This document shows positions 36,861 through 47,909 of a stretch of 64,000 nt of DNA, in pieces. The position numbers were made by a program, and so were the translations under genes. Numbering within the stretch: the first letter of the stretch is position 1; every line of letters begins with the position of its first letter. The notes under the pieces were generated by a model. The model worked only from the letters and a program-made list of their open reading frames with translations. It made no database searches and was not told where the DNA came from. The DNA comes from Polyodon spathula (lineage: Eukaryota > Chordata > Actinopteri > Acipenseriformes > Polyodontidae): the NCBI RefSeq assembly GCF_017654505.1, contig NC_054535.1, positions 42,514,164-42,578,163 on the forward strand. The letters run 5' to 3'.

Positions 36861-37490
36861 TGTGACAAAGTGCCCGCCCCTGTGTATATTATCTGTTATG
36901 TTGCGTGTGGTTTGTTAAATGTTGGTGTATAGTCATTGGTACACGGGATATAAACGGGTCTGTAACACAAGTGTTTAAAATGTATATTTGTATTTAGGCA
37001 CGGGATTGCACATCACGTACATTTAAAGTAGTTAAAATGTGAGCACGAGGTTGCACATAATTAGTTCACGTGCTGGGATTCAAGTGAATAATTAATTAGT
37101 AACTGAATCCCAGCACAACAGTATATATAGATGCACGTTTTCACATACTCGTGGTTGGGTGTTCGGTGAGTGGAGAACGGGAGAGAGAGTAGGAGAGTTA
37201 CAATTTTAATTGCTATATCGTGCTGGTGGGACCAGCACGATACTTGTTTATTTAACTCACTGTGTTTGCTTGTCTATCTGCTAACCATATTTTTGTATTA
37301 GTCCGTTTTTGTTTGTCTGTTTATTTTGGCTACAAGTGCCGTGTCCGGTTTCTGTTTGTTTGTTTAACTCTTTTATTTTCAATAAACCGGCGCAAGCAAG
37401 CGCCATCATCATTTCACATTCATCTGTCCTGTCTGTGTATTTCATTCCTTCCTGGTTCTGACACTGCCCACTTCGTCCGTCTCTGTGACA
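36861..37490 (+). mobile_element. Solo LTR (630 bp), stem type A, inside Tc1 copy C
   Basis: It begins TGTGACAAAGTGCCC and ends CCGTCTCTGTGACA, flanked by ATTCT on both sides (36856-36860 and 37491-37495). Joining the flanks restores Tc1 sequence, so this is an insertion into the Tc1 right arm. Parts seen: inverted repeat GTGCTGGGATTCA (37070-37082) with its exact complement (37104-37116), TATATATA at 37122, a second hairpin at 37216-37242 and AATAAA at 37381. The order U3 hairpin, TATA, poly(A) signal, CA end is that of an LTR. No internal region is present. Confidence 0.9.
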
Positions 37491-37640
37491 ATTCTATACA
37501 CATTTTCTAACTTTATCAATGTGGAGTAGTTTGTGTAGATTCTACATGTAAAGTCTAATTTGAAAGCATCATGGAGTACGCTCAGGTGCCAACAAAATGT
37601 GAAAACTTTGCAGGGGGCTGAATATTTCTGCAAAACACTG

Positions 37641-39656
37641 TATATAGTATAATTAATACATTAGCTAGGCATTGCGTTGTTTATAATTGGATGCTTACTA
37701 CCTCCCCTTACACAACATTTAAATTAATAAATGAACAACAACAAAACAGAGTAAAAGGAACAGCAGTACATAAACCAAAAGATATAGATCAGAAAATGTA
37801 ATGTCTTTGATGTTTAATCATTTGAAAAATGAATGGTTTTAAATACAAATTTAAGCTGGCATGCATTCTCACTCCCAGGGAGTACTTGTCAGTTGTCTCA
37901 ATAGAGTAAAGCTTCGCTTGTAACAAAAATGATCTTCAGGAAAGTAGACAGCTGAATCATGCATTATGTAACACCCAATTGCTTCATGTTCATAAAGAAA
38001 CAATGTCAAGAGCTTGTTCAGGATTTAAGAATATGCAATAAAAATGTTATAACCAAATATATAACAACATCATATCCCATTATTCAAATATCTCAACATG
38101 CAGTACAGAATTGTTTTTACAGTTCCGACAAAACGTAATTAGATTTGCTAATATGTGAGGACATTGTTGTTATCCCTTAACAATTATCTGTAATTTATCC
38201 AGAGGAAGGGTGGGTTGTCATTGGTATACATTTAGATGTTTTAAATGTAAGTTTTTATTGGGGGTAGGCAAGCCAAATAAAGCTGCTGCCTAGAGAGGCA
38301 CGATAAAAGGACAGATATATAATAAAGCATGTTTAAAAATGTGATAGTAATGCATAGTGTGGAAAAACAGCAGAATGACTGTGAACAGATATAGTCAGTT
38401 CTCATTAAGATGAATTTCAAGGGACCAGCAAAAACAAATGGCATGATCGGTAATTTGTATTGTCAGGAGTCTAAACCAAATCAGGGGTGCATATCAATTT
38501 GAACCATTTTGAAAGTGGATCACAAAAGAGCCTACTAGTGCTAAATTATCAAACTCTGCCCTTAAACATGACTAAATCTGGCCAGCACCATGTAGAACAT
38601 TAGTAGTATCAGGAAATCCATCTAATCCAAGCTTGTTTTAATGAGAATTGTATTTTATGATGAACCAAAATGAGACTGGCTGGCATGTTGGGAAGGGCAT
38701 TGGTCTTCCTACATTATATATGAAAAGCCTAGACCCATAGCATAAGGAATAAGGCTTAAGGCATGATATGAATACTGATATAATCCCTTCTGGCTAATTT
38801 ACCAACTAAGAATATAAATTGTTTGCAGACAACCTGCAAATTTGAAAATGCTCTTCACATATTGAAAAGGTGTATTTGTTATTTCATATGGGGAGGGTCC
38901 ACTGAGGTGCTGCATTTTGTTTCCAGATAGGTACCGAGCTTTAAAAACTGCATGGGACCGATGTGAAGGGTGATCACATGACTTACCCAAGGTCAATCAA
39001 CGTCTCCTTGCCTCAGGTGCCACGGGAATGGTGTCGCCTGGCTCTAACCACAAGAACAAAATGCCTTCCAAGGCAGTTACAAGATTAGTACTTGAGAAGT
39101 AAAACTGAATGCAGCGGTGTGGTAAATAGATGACACCAAATGAACTTTACAAATGAAGATGGATGATTAATTCACAAGCTCCCAAAAGCAGATGAGCGGG
39201 TCCTGGATTGCAATGCTTTTCTGAAATAAACATGGAATGCATGATGGAGTCGCATTCTGTACAGGTCTAAAGTGAGACTACAGCGTCCCACAACATGTCC
39301 AGATAAACAACAAAATGTAATGCCTGTTTACTACTTTACTTTCATAGTTTACAATATTTTTGTTTTAAATTCGTACTACAGTATGTTTTTCGGTTAGTTA
39401 TATCAGGATTTTATAGCATTCTAACTCAAGCAGTTTTAGTTATGGGCAGGGGTGAAATTCTCAACAAGAAAGTGCAGATGCTCATATGTGCAGCCGGGTG
39501 TAAACATTAAAAATAATTGAGATAATTTGAGTGAACTGAAAATATTGAAAGCTTTGTACCCTCTGCATGTATCACTCAGTCACATACTGTAATATTACAC
39601 TTAAGTTAAACCTTAAATGATAAATATTAAGAAATATTATTACACTATGCAGTAAC

Positions 39657-39658
<2 letters not shown>
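37641..39658. other. Non-coding, nothing recognised
   Basis: AT-rich DNA without convincing frames. A stretch near 38975-39060 vaguely resembles a SINE body but is too diverged to call. Confidence 0.45.

Positions 39659-39734
<76 letters not shown>
39659..39734. repeat. (AT)n microsatellite
   Basis: About 37 uninterrupted AT units. Confidence 0.97.
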
Positions 39735-39739
<5 letters not shown>

Positions 39740-40089
39740 CAACTGTGCTATGAAAAAAATGATACAAACAGGTCTAAGTCAAACAATGCACAATAGGGGT
39801 TAAAATACCCCTGTAATTTTTAATGCACCAGGGACAACTCTTAAAAAAATAATAACTTGGCCATTGTAATCTCCAGAGTATTCTCTGAAATAATCCCCAT
39901 ACTTTCCAAACCCATGGGTAATATACAACAGGATCTGCTACAATGATAGCCTTGGATTAGAACATATATCCCTGTTAATTCTGTTATTTTTCTTTTCTTT
40001 ACTTATTACTGATCCCACAATAATATATTACGTGTGCTTCTCTGTTATTTCAGGCAGAAACAGTACAATTCCTATATGGAAGGGTGGTG

Positions 40090-40465
40090 GGTAATTCACT
40101 TGGCACACGGGAGACAGAAAGGTGTATTTGGAAACACCGCACAGGTGTACGGTTTAATTTTCTCAGTGCAATGATTTACTTTAGCCCACAGAGGGCGCTG
40201 CTGTCCATGGCCTGAATACTGCCAACAGTAAACAGGACCACATGTTTACCAATTCAGGTACAGGGTCCAGTGCACATGCAAATACTCAAAATAATAATGA
40301 AAACAAAAGGCAAAAGAAAAAGGGAAAATAAAACACAATAATAAAACTACAAAATAAAGGTGCTGCACTCAGCAGCGTTACCCCGACCGTCGCTATCCGC
40401 ATGGCCCGGGTCTCCGTCCTATGCTCCCCCTCAGCCTGGGGTCTGCCCAAGGTTTCCCTGCTAAT
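40090..40465 (-). repeat. Dispersed repeat, uninterrupted copy
   Basis: Read on the minus strand it matches 60505-60778 joined to 62265-62370. Shared landmarks are GACGGAGACCCGGGCC, GTGCAGCACCTTTATTTTGT, TTATTATTGTGTTTTATTTT and CAGCGCCCTCTG..GTTGAAATAA-like sequence. The length and the GCAGCACC.. pattern suggest part of an LTR or a retroelement untranslated region, but I found no termini or target duplication. Confidence 0.65.
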
Positions 40466-41389
40466 ATATTGAGTACCGGCAGAATTTTACCACTGGTTAT
40501 GAGGATGCCGTTTTTTAAATATTCAGTTTAAACTCTGGTTTTGTCACCTAAGGAAATGCAGCGCTCTGAGATGACATGTCTAAGTGCCAGAAAGTGAACA
40601 CACTAGATTTTGCATCAGGTATTTAAATATCTAAACAACAGATCCACCTGAGATTTAGTTTTAAATTATTTCGACAGTGAAGCTTTTAGATTTCAACTCC
40701 CAAGCTTATAGTTTAGCGGGCAGGTTTGGCATCGACAACAACAAAGATGCTGTCACTTACCAGTCAATGCTGTGAATGTAATTCTTGGGACGTGATATAC
40801 TGCCTCTGGATGCCATTATTCAGCTTTTGAAAGAAATAGCATACACTTTATACCATGCAAATTCAAAATGGGAGCAAGTCAAAGCTACATCAAACATCTT
40901 CTATTGATGTTGCTGTACACTGATACCGTCAGTCAAATAACCTGGGTTTGATGAGTAGGTGGTGCTTAGTTAGTTCCTTGTTTTGACTGGCTAGTTATTT
41001 TCCATTTCTTCTGGTTTCTCATTTATTCTGATGCATTACTCACATCCACCAAGGGCAGAGTGTTGCAGGGGACAAGGTAATTTGATACTTCATACGTCAA
41101 GTTGTTCTTTAAATTCAATTAACTATATAATTGCAAATTAATGCACATCTGACACGTTATTTCATATTAAAGTGAACAATGAATAGTTAATGATACACTC
41201 AAGTCTTTAATTCGTATTAGTCTCTTCATTTTAGGTTTGTGGTTCAGTATAAGTGAGGAAAGCACACTAATTATATTACTAAATATTAATTTAATTGTAG
41301 CTACTAGTTACTAACTAATTACATTATTATTTTTTAAAATAAATCCATAATATGGGTGTGTGGGTGTGCACCTGTGTGAGTACGAGTTT
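40466..41389. other. Non-coding, nothing recognised
   Basis: No supported gene or repeat. Confidence 0.5.
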
Positions 41390-41960
41390 AGTGGCTAGTG
41401 GCCATCTTGGTGAAGGGGCAGCCTGAAACCAAGATGGTCACCAGGATTGGCATACGTCCTAAAAACTTCCTCATAAAGTGCTAGGGGGCGTAAAGCGAAT
41501 GTCCTAAAATAAATCTCAATGTAGCGCTGACTGGAAGGGTTTAAGCTCTCAAAAGATGTGCATGGTGTGTCAGTCACGTCTTTTAAAAAGTGCAGGATTG
41601 AGGTGTAAACTGCCCTGTATACGATTGCTCTGTGTTATTCAATGTCGGATATGGAAGTCAAAAAAGCAAATAAAAATGATTGGCGCAAATTTTGACAACA
41701 TTTAGGGGAATACCATGTGCTGTCTCTGTTGTATCATGGCATATGCAGTAGTAACTCATTCCTTGGGCACGCTGTGTTTGACCAATCACTTACGACATTT
41801 TAGGATATATATGGGAGGATTTAGTCTCTCAACGTATGAGGTGGATTGATCACGTCAATCGAACGGTGAATGATTGATGCTTAAACTGGCCTTTAGGATT
41901 TCTCTGTGTTGTTCAGTCTGGAATCCAGTAAGTCAAATAAACAAACTGAAGAGTTTTCTA
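41390..41960 (+). repeat. LTR-like block with an internal direct duplication
   Basis: It opens with the hairpin GTGGCCATCTTGG / CCAAGATGGTCAC (41398-41441), also found at 6589-6634. It then contains two diverged copies of a unit of about 150 bases (about 41510-41675 and 41800-41950). Each unit has GG-A-GG-TTTA-(G/-)CTCTCAA, then a CACGTC, then TAAACTG.CC, TTCTCTGTGTT.TTCA-type sequence and AAGTCAAA..AATAAA. The repeated AATAAA-bearing ends suggest two related LTR ends or a tandem duplication. Ends are not fixed. Confidence 0.5.
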
Positions 41961-42675
41961 TTTCGGATTGTGGTTTGATTTGAGTAAATCCTGACTGCTA
42001 CAACATTTAACAGCCCCACAGGAGATATTTTTGTCAAATTTTCTTTTCAACAGTTATTTTCAGAACTAATCAGTCGTTATTGATTGGTGCTTATTGTCCC
42101 AGGCTATGCTGCACCATCCGCAGTAATAATAATATTATAAAATATGTCGGTGCGAGTTAATGGCTTACAAAATTGTAGGACATGTGTAGGGCGAGTTAGT
42201 CTTTCGAAATTACATTTTGAATTTAGTTTTGTCTACATTTAAAAATATTTATAGCTTACACATTGACCCGACAATGTTCTATTTTAAATGTTTATTATTA
42301 TTATTATTACTATTATTATTAATACAAATGTTGACGCAGCCATGACAGAAAAATACTAACTCCTATTTTTCTCTTTTCTCCATAGATAGTTAACATCTTA
42401 GCAATGCAAAGCACATGCAATTTGTCTAATTACCATGTTATGAAATTACATTTTTACGGCTTTAAAGTGGCACAGAAATTGTAATCTTTCATTTTTTCAC
42501 CCATTTAATTGGCAGTCTCTCAATCAGTTGAGTTGATATGCACAAGCACATTATATCATTGAAAAGTTCAGATTGTGATGAAAAAATAAACATTAGGTTT
42601 CCTAAGTTTCATTTACAGACCTGTGAGAAATTTGACTTTTAAACAATTCAGTCCCAAATTCAAGGAAAACCTCTA
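41961..42675. other. Non-coding; (TTA)n
   Basis: A (TTA)n tract at about 42292-42322. The TA at 42674-42675 is the left target duplication of the next element. Confidence 0.6.
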
Positions 42676-42682
42676 CAGTGCC

Positions 42683-42714
<32 letters not shown>

Positions 42715-44215
42715 ATAGAAAGTCCACACCCCCTTGAACTTTTTCCACATTTTGTTGTGTCAATGCATCAGAGTTTCATGCATTTAAATGAGAATTTCTT
42801 TCCACTTATCTACACATCATACTCTACTCTGTTAAGGGGAAAAAAAAATTATTGAGAAAAAATTATATTAAAAATACAAAACTAAAAGATCATAATTGGA
42901 TAAGTCTCCACCCCCCCTCAGTTCATACTAGGTGGAAGCACCTTTGGCAGCAATTACAGCTGTGAGTCTGTTGGGATAGGTCTCTACCAACATTGCACAC
43001 CTAGATTTAGCAATATTTGACCATTTTCCTTTACAAAACTGTTCAATCTCTGTCAAGTTCCTTGGGGAGCGTTGATGGACAGCAATCTTTAAGTCATGCT
43101 ACAAATATTTGATTGGATTTAGGTCGGGGCTCTGACTGGGCCACTCAAGGACATTTACCTTTTTGTTCCTTAGCCACTCCAGTGTAGCTTTGGCTGTGTG
43201 CTTTGGGTTGTTGTCATGCTGAAAGGTAAACTTCTGTCCCAGTTTCCACTTTCTTGCAGAGGGCAGTAGCTTTTCAAAGACTTAAAGCACTTCTCTGTAC
43301 TTTGCTCCATTCATTTTCCTGTCTATCCTGACAAATGCCCCAGTCCCTGCCAATGAGAAACATCCCCATAACATGATGCTGCCACAATCATGCTTCACAG
43401 GAGCATACTTTGCATACTTAAAACGGGATTCAAGGTGGGCTTTCTTGAGTAATGGCTTCTTTCTTGCCACCATACCATACAGGTCAGATTTGTGGAGTGC
43501 TTGGGATATTGTTGTCACATGCACACTTTGACCAGTCTTGGTCATAAAAGTATGTAGCTCTTGCAAAGTTGCCATTGGCCTCTTGGTAGCCTCTGTGATC
43601 AGTCTCCTCCTTGCTTGGTCATCCAGTTTGGAGAGACGGCCTGATCTAAGCGAGGTCTTGGTGGTGCCATACACCTTCCACTTCTTAATAATCGTCTTGA
43701 CCATGCTCCAAGGGATATTCAAGGCCTTTGATATTTTTTTTTATACACATCCCCTGATCTGTGCCTTTCAACAACTTTGGTGCAGAGTTCTTCTGAAAGC
43801 GCCTTGGTGCTCATGGCTGAAGCTTTGCTTTGAAATGCACTACCCAGCAGAGGGAATCTACAGGAACTGCTGAATTTATCCTGAAATCATGTGAATCACT
43901 ACAATTTAACACAGGTGGAGGCCATTTTGTGTGTGATTTTGAAGACGATTGGTTACACCTGAATTAATTTAGGATTGCGATTACAAGGGGGGGGGGGGGG
44001 GGGGGGGGGGGCGTGGACACTTATCCAACCAAGATATTTCAGTTTTTACTTTTAATTAATTTTAATTTCTAGAATATTTTTTTCTCTTGGAAGTTGTGGG
44101 GTAGTATGTGTAGATAAATTAAAAAAAAAACAATTTTAATGCATTTTAATTCCAGGCTATAAGGCAACAAAAGGTGAACATTTTGAAATGGGGTGTAGAC
44201 TTTCTATAGGCACTG
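42676..44215 (-). mobile_element. Tc1/mariner element (copy D), both ends intact
   Basis: It is bounded by CAGTGCC at the left and GGCACTG at the right, each next to TA (42674-42675 and 44216-44217), the Tc1 target duplication. The right inverted repeat reads inward CAGTGCCTATAGAAAGTC; the left has CAGTGCCT, then 31 C (42684-42714), then ATAGAAAGTCC. A run of 25 G (43987-44011) lies near the right arm. Total 1,540 bp. The transposase gene on the minus strand is dead through an internal deletion and point changes. Confidence 0.92.
42930..43820 (-). pseudogene. Tc1-type transposase, internally deleted
   Basis: The open part 43722-43282 (146 codons) carries the second helix-turn-helix half (MVKTIIKKWKVYGTTKT, TISQALHKSDLYGMVARKKP). 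It then jumps from LESRFKYAKYAPVKHD straight into [16 protein letters not shown]. About 40-45 residues, including the first catalytic Asp, are missing at that join near 43405. In a second frame the C-terminal half follows: [19 protein letters not shown] (second Asp kept) and then [18 protein letters not shown]. Here the catalytic Glu is Lys and a Trp is a stop. N-terminal codons above 43722 are frame-shifted by a T run. Two of three catalytic residues are lost. Confidence 0.9.
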
Positions 44216-44229
44216 TAGCACTGGGGGTG

Positions 44230-44665
44230 GAAACACCCCTTAAAAGTTTAAATGTAGGAGTGATTATTTAATTGTTTGACTGAGAGTGAGTGGTAGAATG
44301 TGGAATGTGGCCAGGTGGCGATTGGTTGAATGATTGTCACATGGTACAAAAGGAGACACAGGATCTGCTTGTTTGAGCGTGTGTAGAAGAGTGGAGTGCA
44401 GTGTAATGTTTGTTGGAGAAAGAGAGAAAAAACAAGAATGAGCACCAGATAACCAAAGCTGGAGTGTTTTTGTGTTTATTTTGAAGCGTTTAATAGTGAT
44501 CGTAGTTGTTTTGTTCAAACCTTTTGTTTTGTTTCTGTGTTTTGTTTATTTGTTATTTATGATTCAAAGTATGTGACAAGTGCTTAAACTGTAGTTCTTG
44601 TCTGGGACTCATATTTCAAAGGGCGCAGAGACCAGCCTTGCCTGGGATGCTATGCCACAATGGAG
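44230..44665 (+). mobile_element. LTR-like dispersed repeat, family 2, copy 2
   Basis: It matches 6640-6935: GTTTGACTGAGAGTGA, GGAATGTGGCCAGGTGG, CACATGGTACAAAAGG and, at the end, CATATTTCAAAGGGCGCAGA..GATGCTATGCCACA. Compared with copy 1 the hairpin is half lost and the TATA box reads TACAAAAG. It lies 15 bases from the right end of Tc1 copy D. Ends and target duplication unresolved. Confidence 0.55.
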
Positions 44666-45161
44666 TACTACTCCTTTAAATTTGCAGTAACACTTCAGCT
44701 TGTGAAGGATAAGAATATTTTCACTGAGCCTAATTCAATTACCGTACACTTCCTCCTGCCCCCAGGATTAAGCATTTTGGGAAATGAAAAGTTTCTGCAA
44801 CAAATAACACTATCAATGACACATTCATTGAATCAAAATATGTTCTTTATTAATTGCACAAACTTATGATTTCCCCATACACTTTTTCCCCAGGATCCCA
44901 TAGTTATTGTGCTTAAAAATGCAGTTTGTATCATACCTTCAGATTCAAAGACTATAAAATAATGAAGCACGTGACACTAAACCTCTCATAACTAAACATT
45001 AATAATTTTCTCTAAACTCCTCCAATAAATTTTCTTAGCGATACACAAGCTAACAAGCATACTGTATGTATTCAAACATATATGTACATGCTTGTCCCAA
45101 ATAGTTTTACAAGCATTGAAGACCCTTCACACCTTGAATCTGGCTCAGCATTGTGACAGTC
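44666..45161. other. Non-coding, nothing recognised
   Basis: A 69-codon frame at 44660 is unassigned. CAGTC at 45157-45161 is the target duplication of the next LTR. Confidence 0.5.
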
Positions 45162-45760
45162 TGTCACAAAGACGGCTGGAGTGGGTGGCGTCAGACCAGA
45201 GCCAGGAAATAAACAACAAGAGAGAGGTTGAGTTTGGTGGAGCTGAGCGAATGGTCTCGCTCAGCATTTAATGAATGAACAAACAGATGGAAAATAAACG
45301 GTTGTAACAAACAAAAACAGGACACGGAACATTCGCCAAAATAAACAGACAAACAAAACGGACAAAACAAAACACGGTGAGCAGATATTTAACTATGACT
45401 ACTCAATTATTATTATTATTACCTCCGTCTCCAATCCCGTTCTCCACTCACCGAACACACAACCCCGAGTATGTGAAAACATGCTGCTTTTACGCAGCTG
45501 TACCGAGACTCGATTGCTAATCAATCATTCAATTGGAGTCGCGGTACAACTGCAAGTGATAATAAAGTGCAATTCCCCGTGCTCACATATTATTACATTT
45601 TACTTGTACGTGAAGTGCTGTGCAATCCTCGTGCCTAAATGCAAATATACACTTTGAACACTCGTGTTACACAGACCTGTTTATATCCCGTGTACCAATG
45701 ACTATACACCAACATTAACACACAACACAAAATACACACAGGGGCGGGCACTTTGCCACA
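45162..45760 (-). mobile_element. Solo LTR (599 bp), stem type B
   Basis: On the minus strand it starts TGTGGCAAAGTGCCC and ends CCGTCTTTGTGACA. CAGTC flanks it on the plus strand at 45157-45161 and 45761-45765. Type B stem: GCAGCTGTACCGAGACTC (45494-45511) against GAGTCGCGGTACAACTGC (45536-45553), 16 of 18 pairs. A TTTTAT box (minus strand) and an ATTAAA poly(A)-type signal near 45270 lie downstream in LTR direction. It is closest to the copy at 58090-58694. No internal region present. Confidence 0.9.
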
Positions 45761-47909
45761 CAGTCTCATGGACAGATGTGGAATACAGATTATTCAGATC
45801 TTTCAGCCCCTTGTGCTGATATCTGCCTACATCACACACTTCAGGTTTCTACAGTACTGGGTAAATTCCTGACTACTAAGTAGCCAAAAAGATCCTGATG
45901 TGGCATTTACATTCTAATGACTGTGGGCAGTAATCTATGTCTATATCCTGTACAAATGTGCTTCAGAACACAAAATTGCTATGTTACACCTGACATTTTT
46001 TCAACCACCCATCTCTGATGTCTCAGAGGCAGATTGCTGTTTTCCTAACTCTGATATCGTGAAACGTGCATCTGTCAAATAATGTGTTTCTCAAACCAGC
46101 TTGTGATTATAGGGAATAAATATCCAAAGTAAACATGGTATATATATCATTTGAAAACAGATTAAAAACCAAGAGATCTCATGGCAATGTGAAGTGCCAT
46201 GTAAATAATATAGAGCCAAACAGAGATACAACATCTTACTGCTTGGGGTGGAGAGGGGGACTGAGGCACACAGACTTGAACGCTGGCTCTGCTTCAACAC
46301 AACTGGCACCACCGCCCAAAAGGAAGTACATGAACAGAAGAACAGGATGAGCCTCCTGGCTGTTCTATGCCTTTATCATGGCATCTACTGGGCTTTATTA
46401 TACTTTACTATACTTGCTTATGCGTAACCATTTTAGTTTCTCACTATACTATGATTTTTAGCATGAACTTTTATAGGGAGTGGCTTTCATAAAGGCTTAA
46501 AAAAAAACAAAAAAAACCCAACAACATTACACACCCCTTAGTGTGTTACTGTTAATTTTTTGTTTTTCCCAGTCTTCATATTCCCTCGGTTGAAACCCAC
46601 TTTTCCTACCACAATGCAATAAAATTACTTCCTGTACTGCTGGTGCAGTAATAGGATCCCAATGGAGCTTTACACTTACGCTCTGTGATGTGGGGTCTGG
46701 GAGAGAAGTCTCATCCACTCAACAGCGAGATAAAACTCTCGCAGCAGACCTTTCAATTGATTCCCATCTGCCGACCAGACGCTTTTGATAAGAGCTCTGC
46801 GTGTGACACTGTCCTCTCTGAAGAGCAGAATAAATGGAAAATTACAGAAAAAGCAATGCAATGGACCTTTCTGTCTATCCCAGCTGAGCGTCAAGGCGAG
46901 AAAGTCTGGATTACCTTTGTTCAATACAAAGAAAATAACTCAGCTCCCCTACAGACTTTACATTAGCCAGAGCCTGCTCTTTGCAGTTAAGGAGCAGATC
47001 ACACATTTCAAACAGGCCATTGTACTGTGCTGCCTGCTTTTAAAATAGTCATCATTACCCCAGATGAGGAAATTCTTGTTGCATAAAAGTGGTATTAAAG
47101 TGTACATGGACTACCAGCTCTCCCTAATTATCAAGACTGCTCACACCTGTCTGCAAATTGCACTCTATTATAAGGTGTGCGCCCAAGGACTGTACTGTAT
47201 CTTAAATCTCCTTAAAATATTGAGCAGATCTGTTACCTGAGCTGCAACTCAATCTTGACATTTTACCACCCCAGGCTGGCAATGCAGCTTCTTTCCAAGC
47301 CCTCCATTTTTTAACCACACAGTTGAATATATGTTTTAATTGTTTTTAGGGTGCTGGATGTCGTTTTGTAACTTATTTACCAACTAATGAGTGTGTGTGA
47401 GCGTGTTTCTTTTTAGCTACTGAAGTATGTTGTTGAGAAGCCCTCAGTATGGCAAGTATGGGATGTATTCACAGTTCCTTAACTGAGAATAAAACTTACC
47501 TAACATAGTTGAAAAGGTTTTTTGTGAACCACTTCTTTACATATATTCAGTCAAGATATAATTTGATTTGGACATTTGTCAACGGTGTCAGAATACGATG
47601 CTACTTCTCTGAATAGTTGAGCTAATCAAAGCTTTATCTTTAAATACGTTCACTTGTCACAGCCAAGGTTTATGGACGGGGGAAGTTATTTGAGCATAAG
47701 GTTTGGATAACCTTCATTTTTTGTTCACCTCCCCTCTTCTATAAATATTAGTCTTAGCTTTGTATGATAGTCAGTGAATGGATATATGTTTTGATGTTCC
47801 ACGATTTAAGGCACAATGGGTATCGGCAATGAGAACTGTACTCGATTACCCTTTATAAAAGTATAATACAGTATTTTTGCAGTTTAACTATGCTTTTCCC
47901 ATGGTTATA
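45761..47909. other. Non-coding; overlapping short frames at 46.5-47.0 kb
   Basis: Frames of 63-93 aa overlap on both strands at about 46527-47048, over a less AT-rich patch, but none has a recognisable domain. TTTACTATACTTGCTTA-type units near 46390-46420 resemble those at 10.4 kb on the other strand. Confidence 0.4.

Larger units (their letters stand above)
35424..37640 (-). mobile_element. Tc1/mariner element (copy C) carrying a nested solo LTR
   Basis: The left end reads CAGTACCTATAGAAAGTCTA and the right end (complement) CAGTGTTTTGCAGAAATATT. Both are followed some 40 bases in by CACATTTTGTTG, so inverted repeats with diverged tips. A TA follows on the right (37641). Without the nested LTR and one copy of its target duplication the element is about 1.58 kb, the normal size of the family. 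Transposase remnants lie on the minus strand. Copy D at 42.7 kb belongs to the same family (shared GTGTCAATGC.. and AGTTTCATGCATTTA beside the left end). Confidence 0.9.

Noticed and set aside
43538..43873. 111-codon plus-strand frame
   Set aside because: Antisense shadow of the Tc1 transposase of copy D.
46527..47048. Cluster of overlapping frames on both strands
   Set aside because: No domain, no splice-site pattern and mutually overlapping frames; cannot support an exon.
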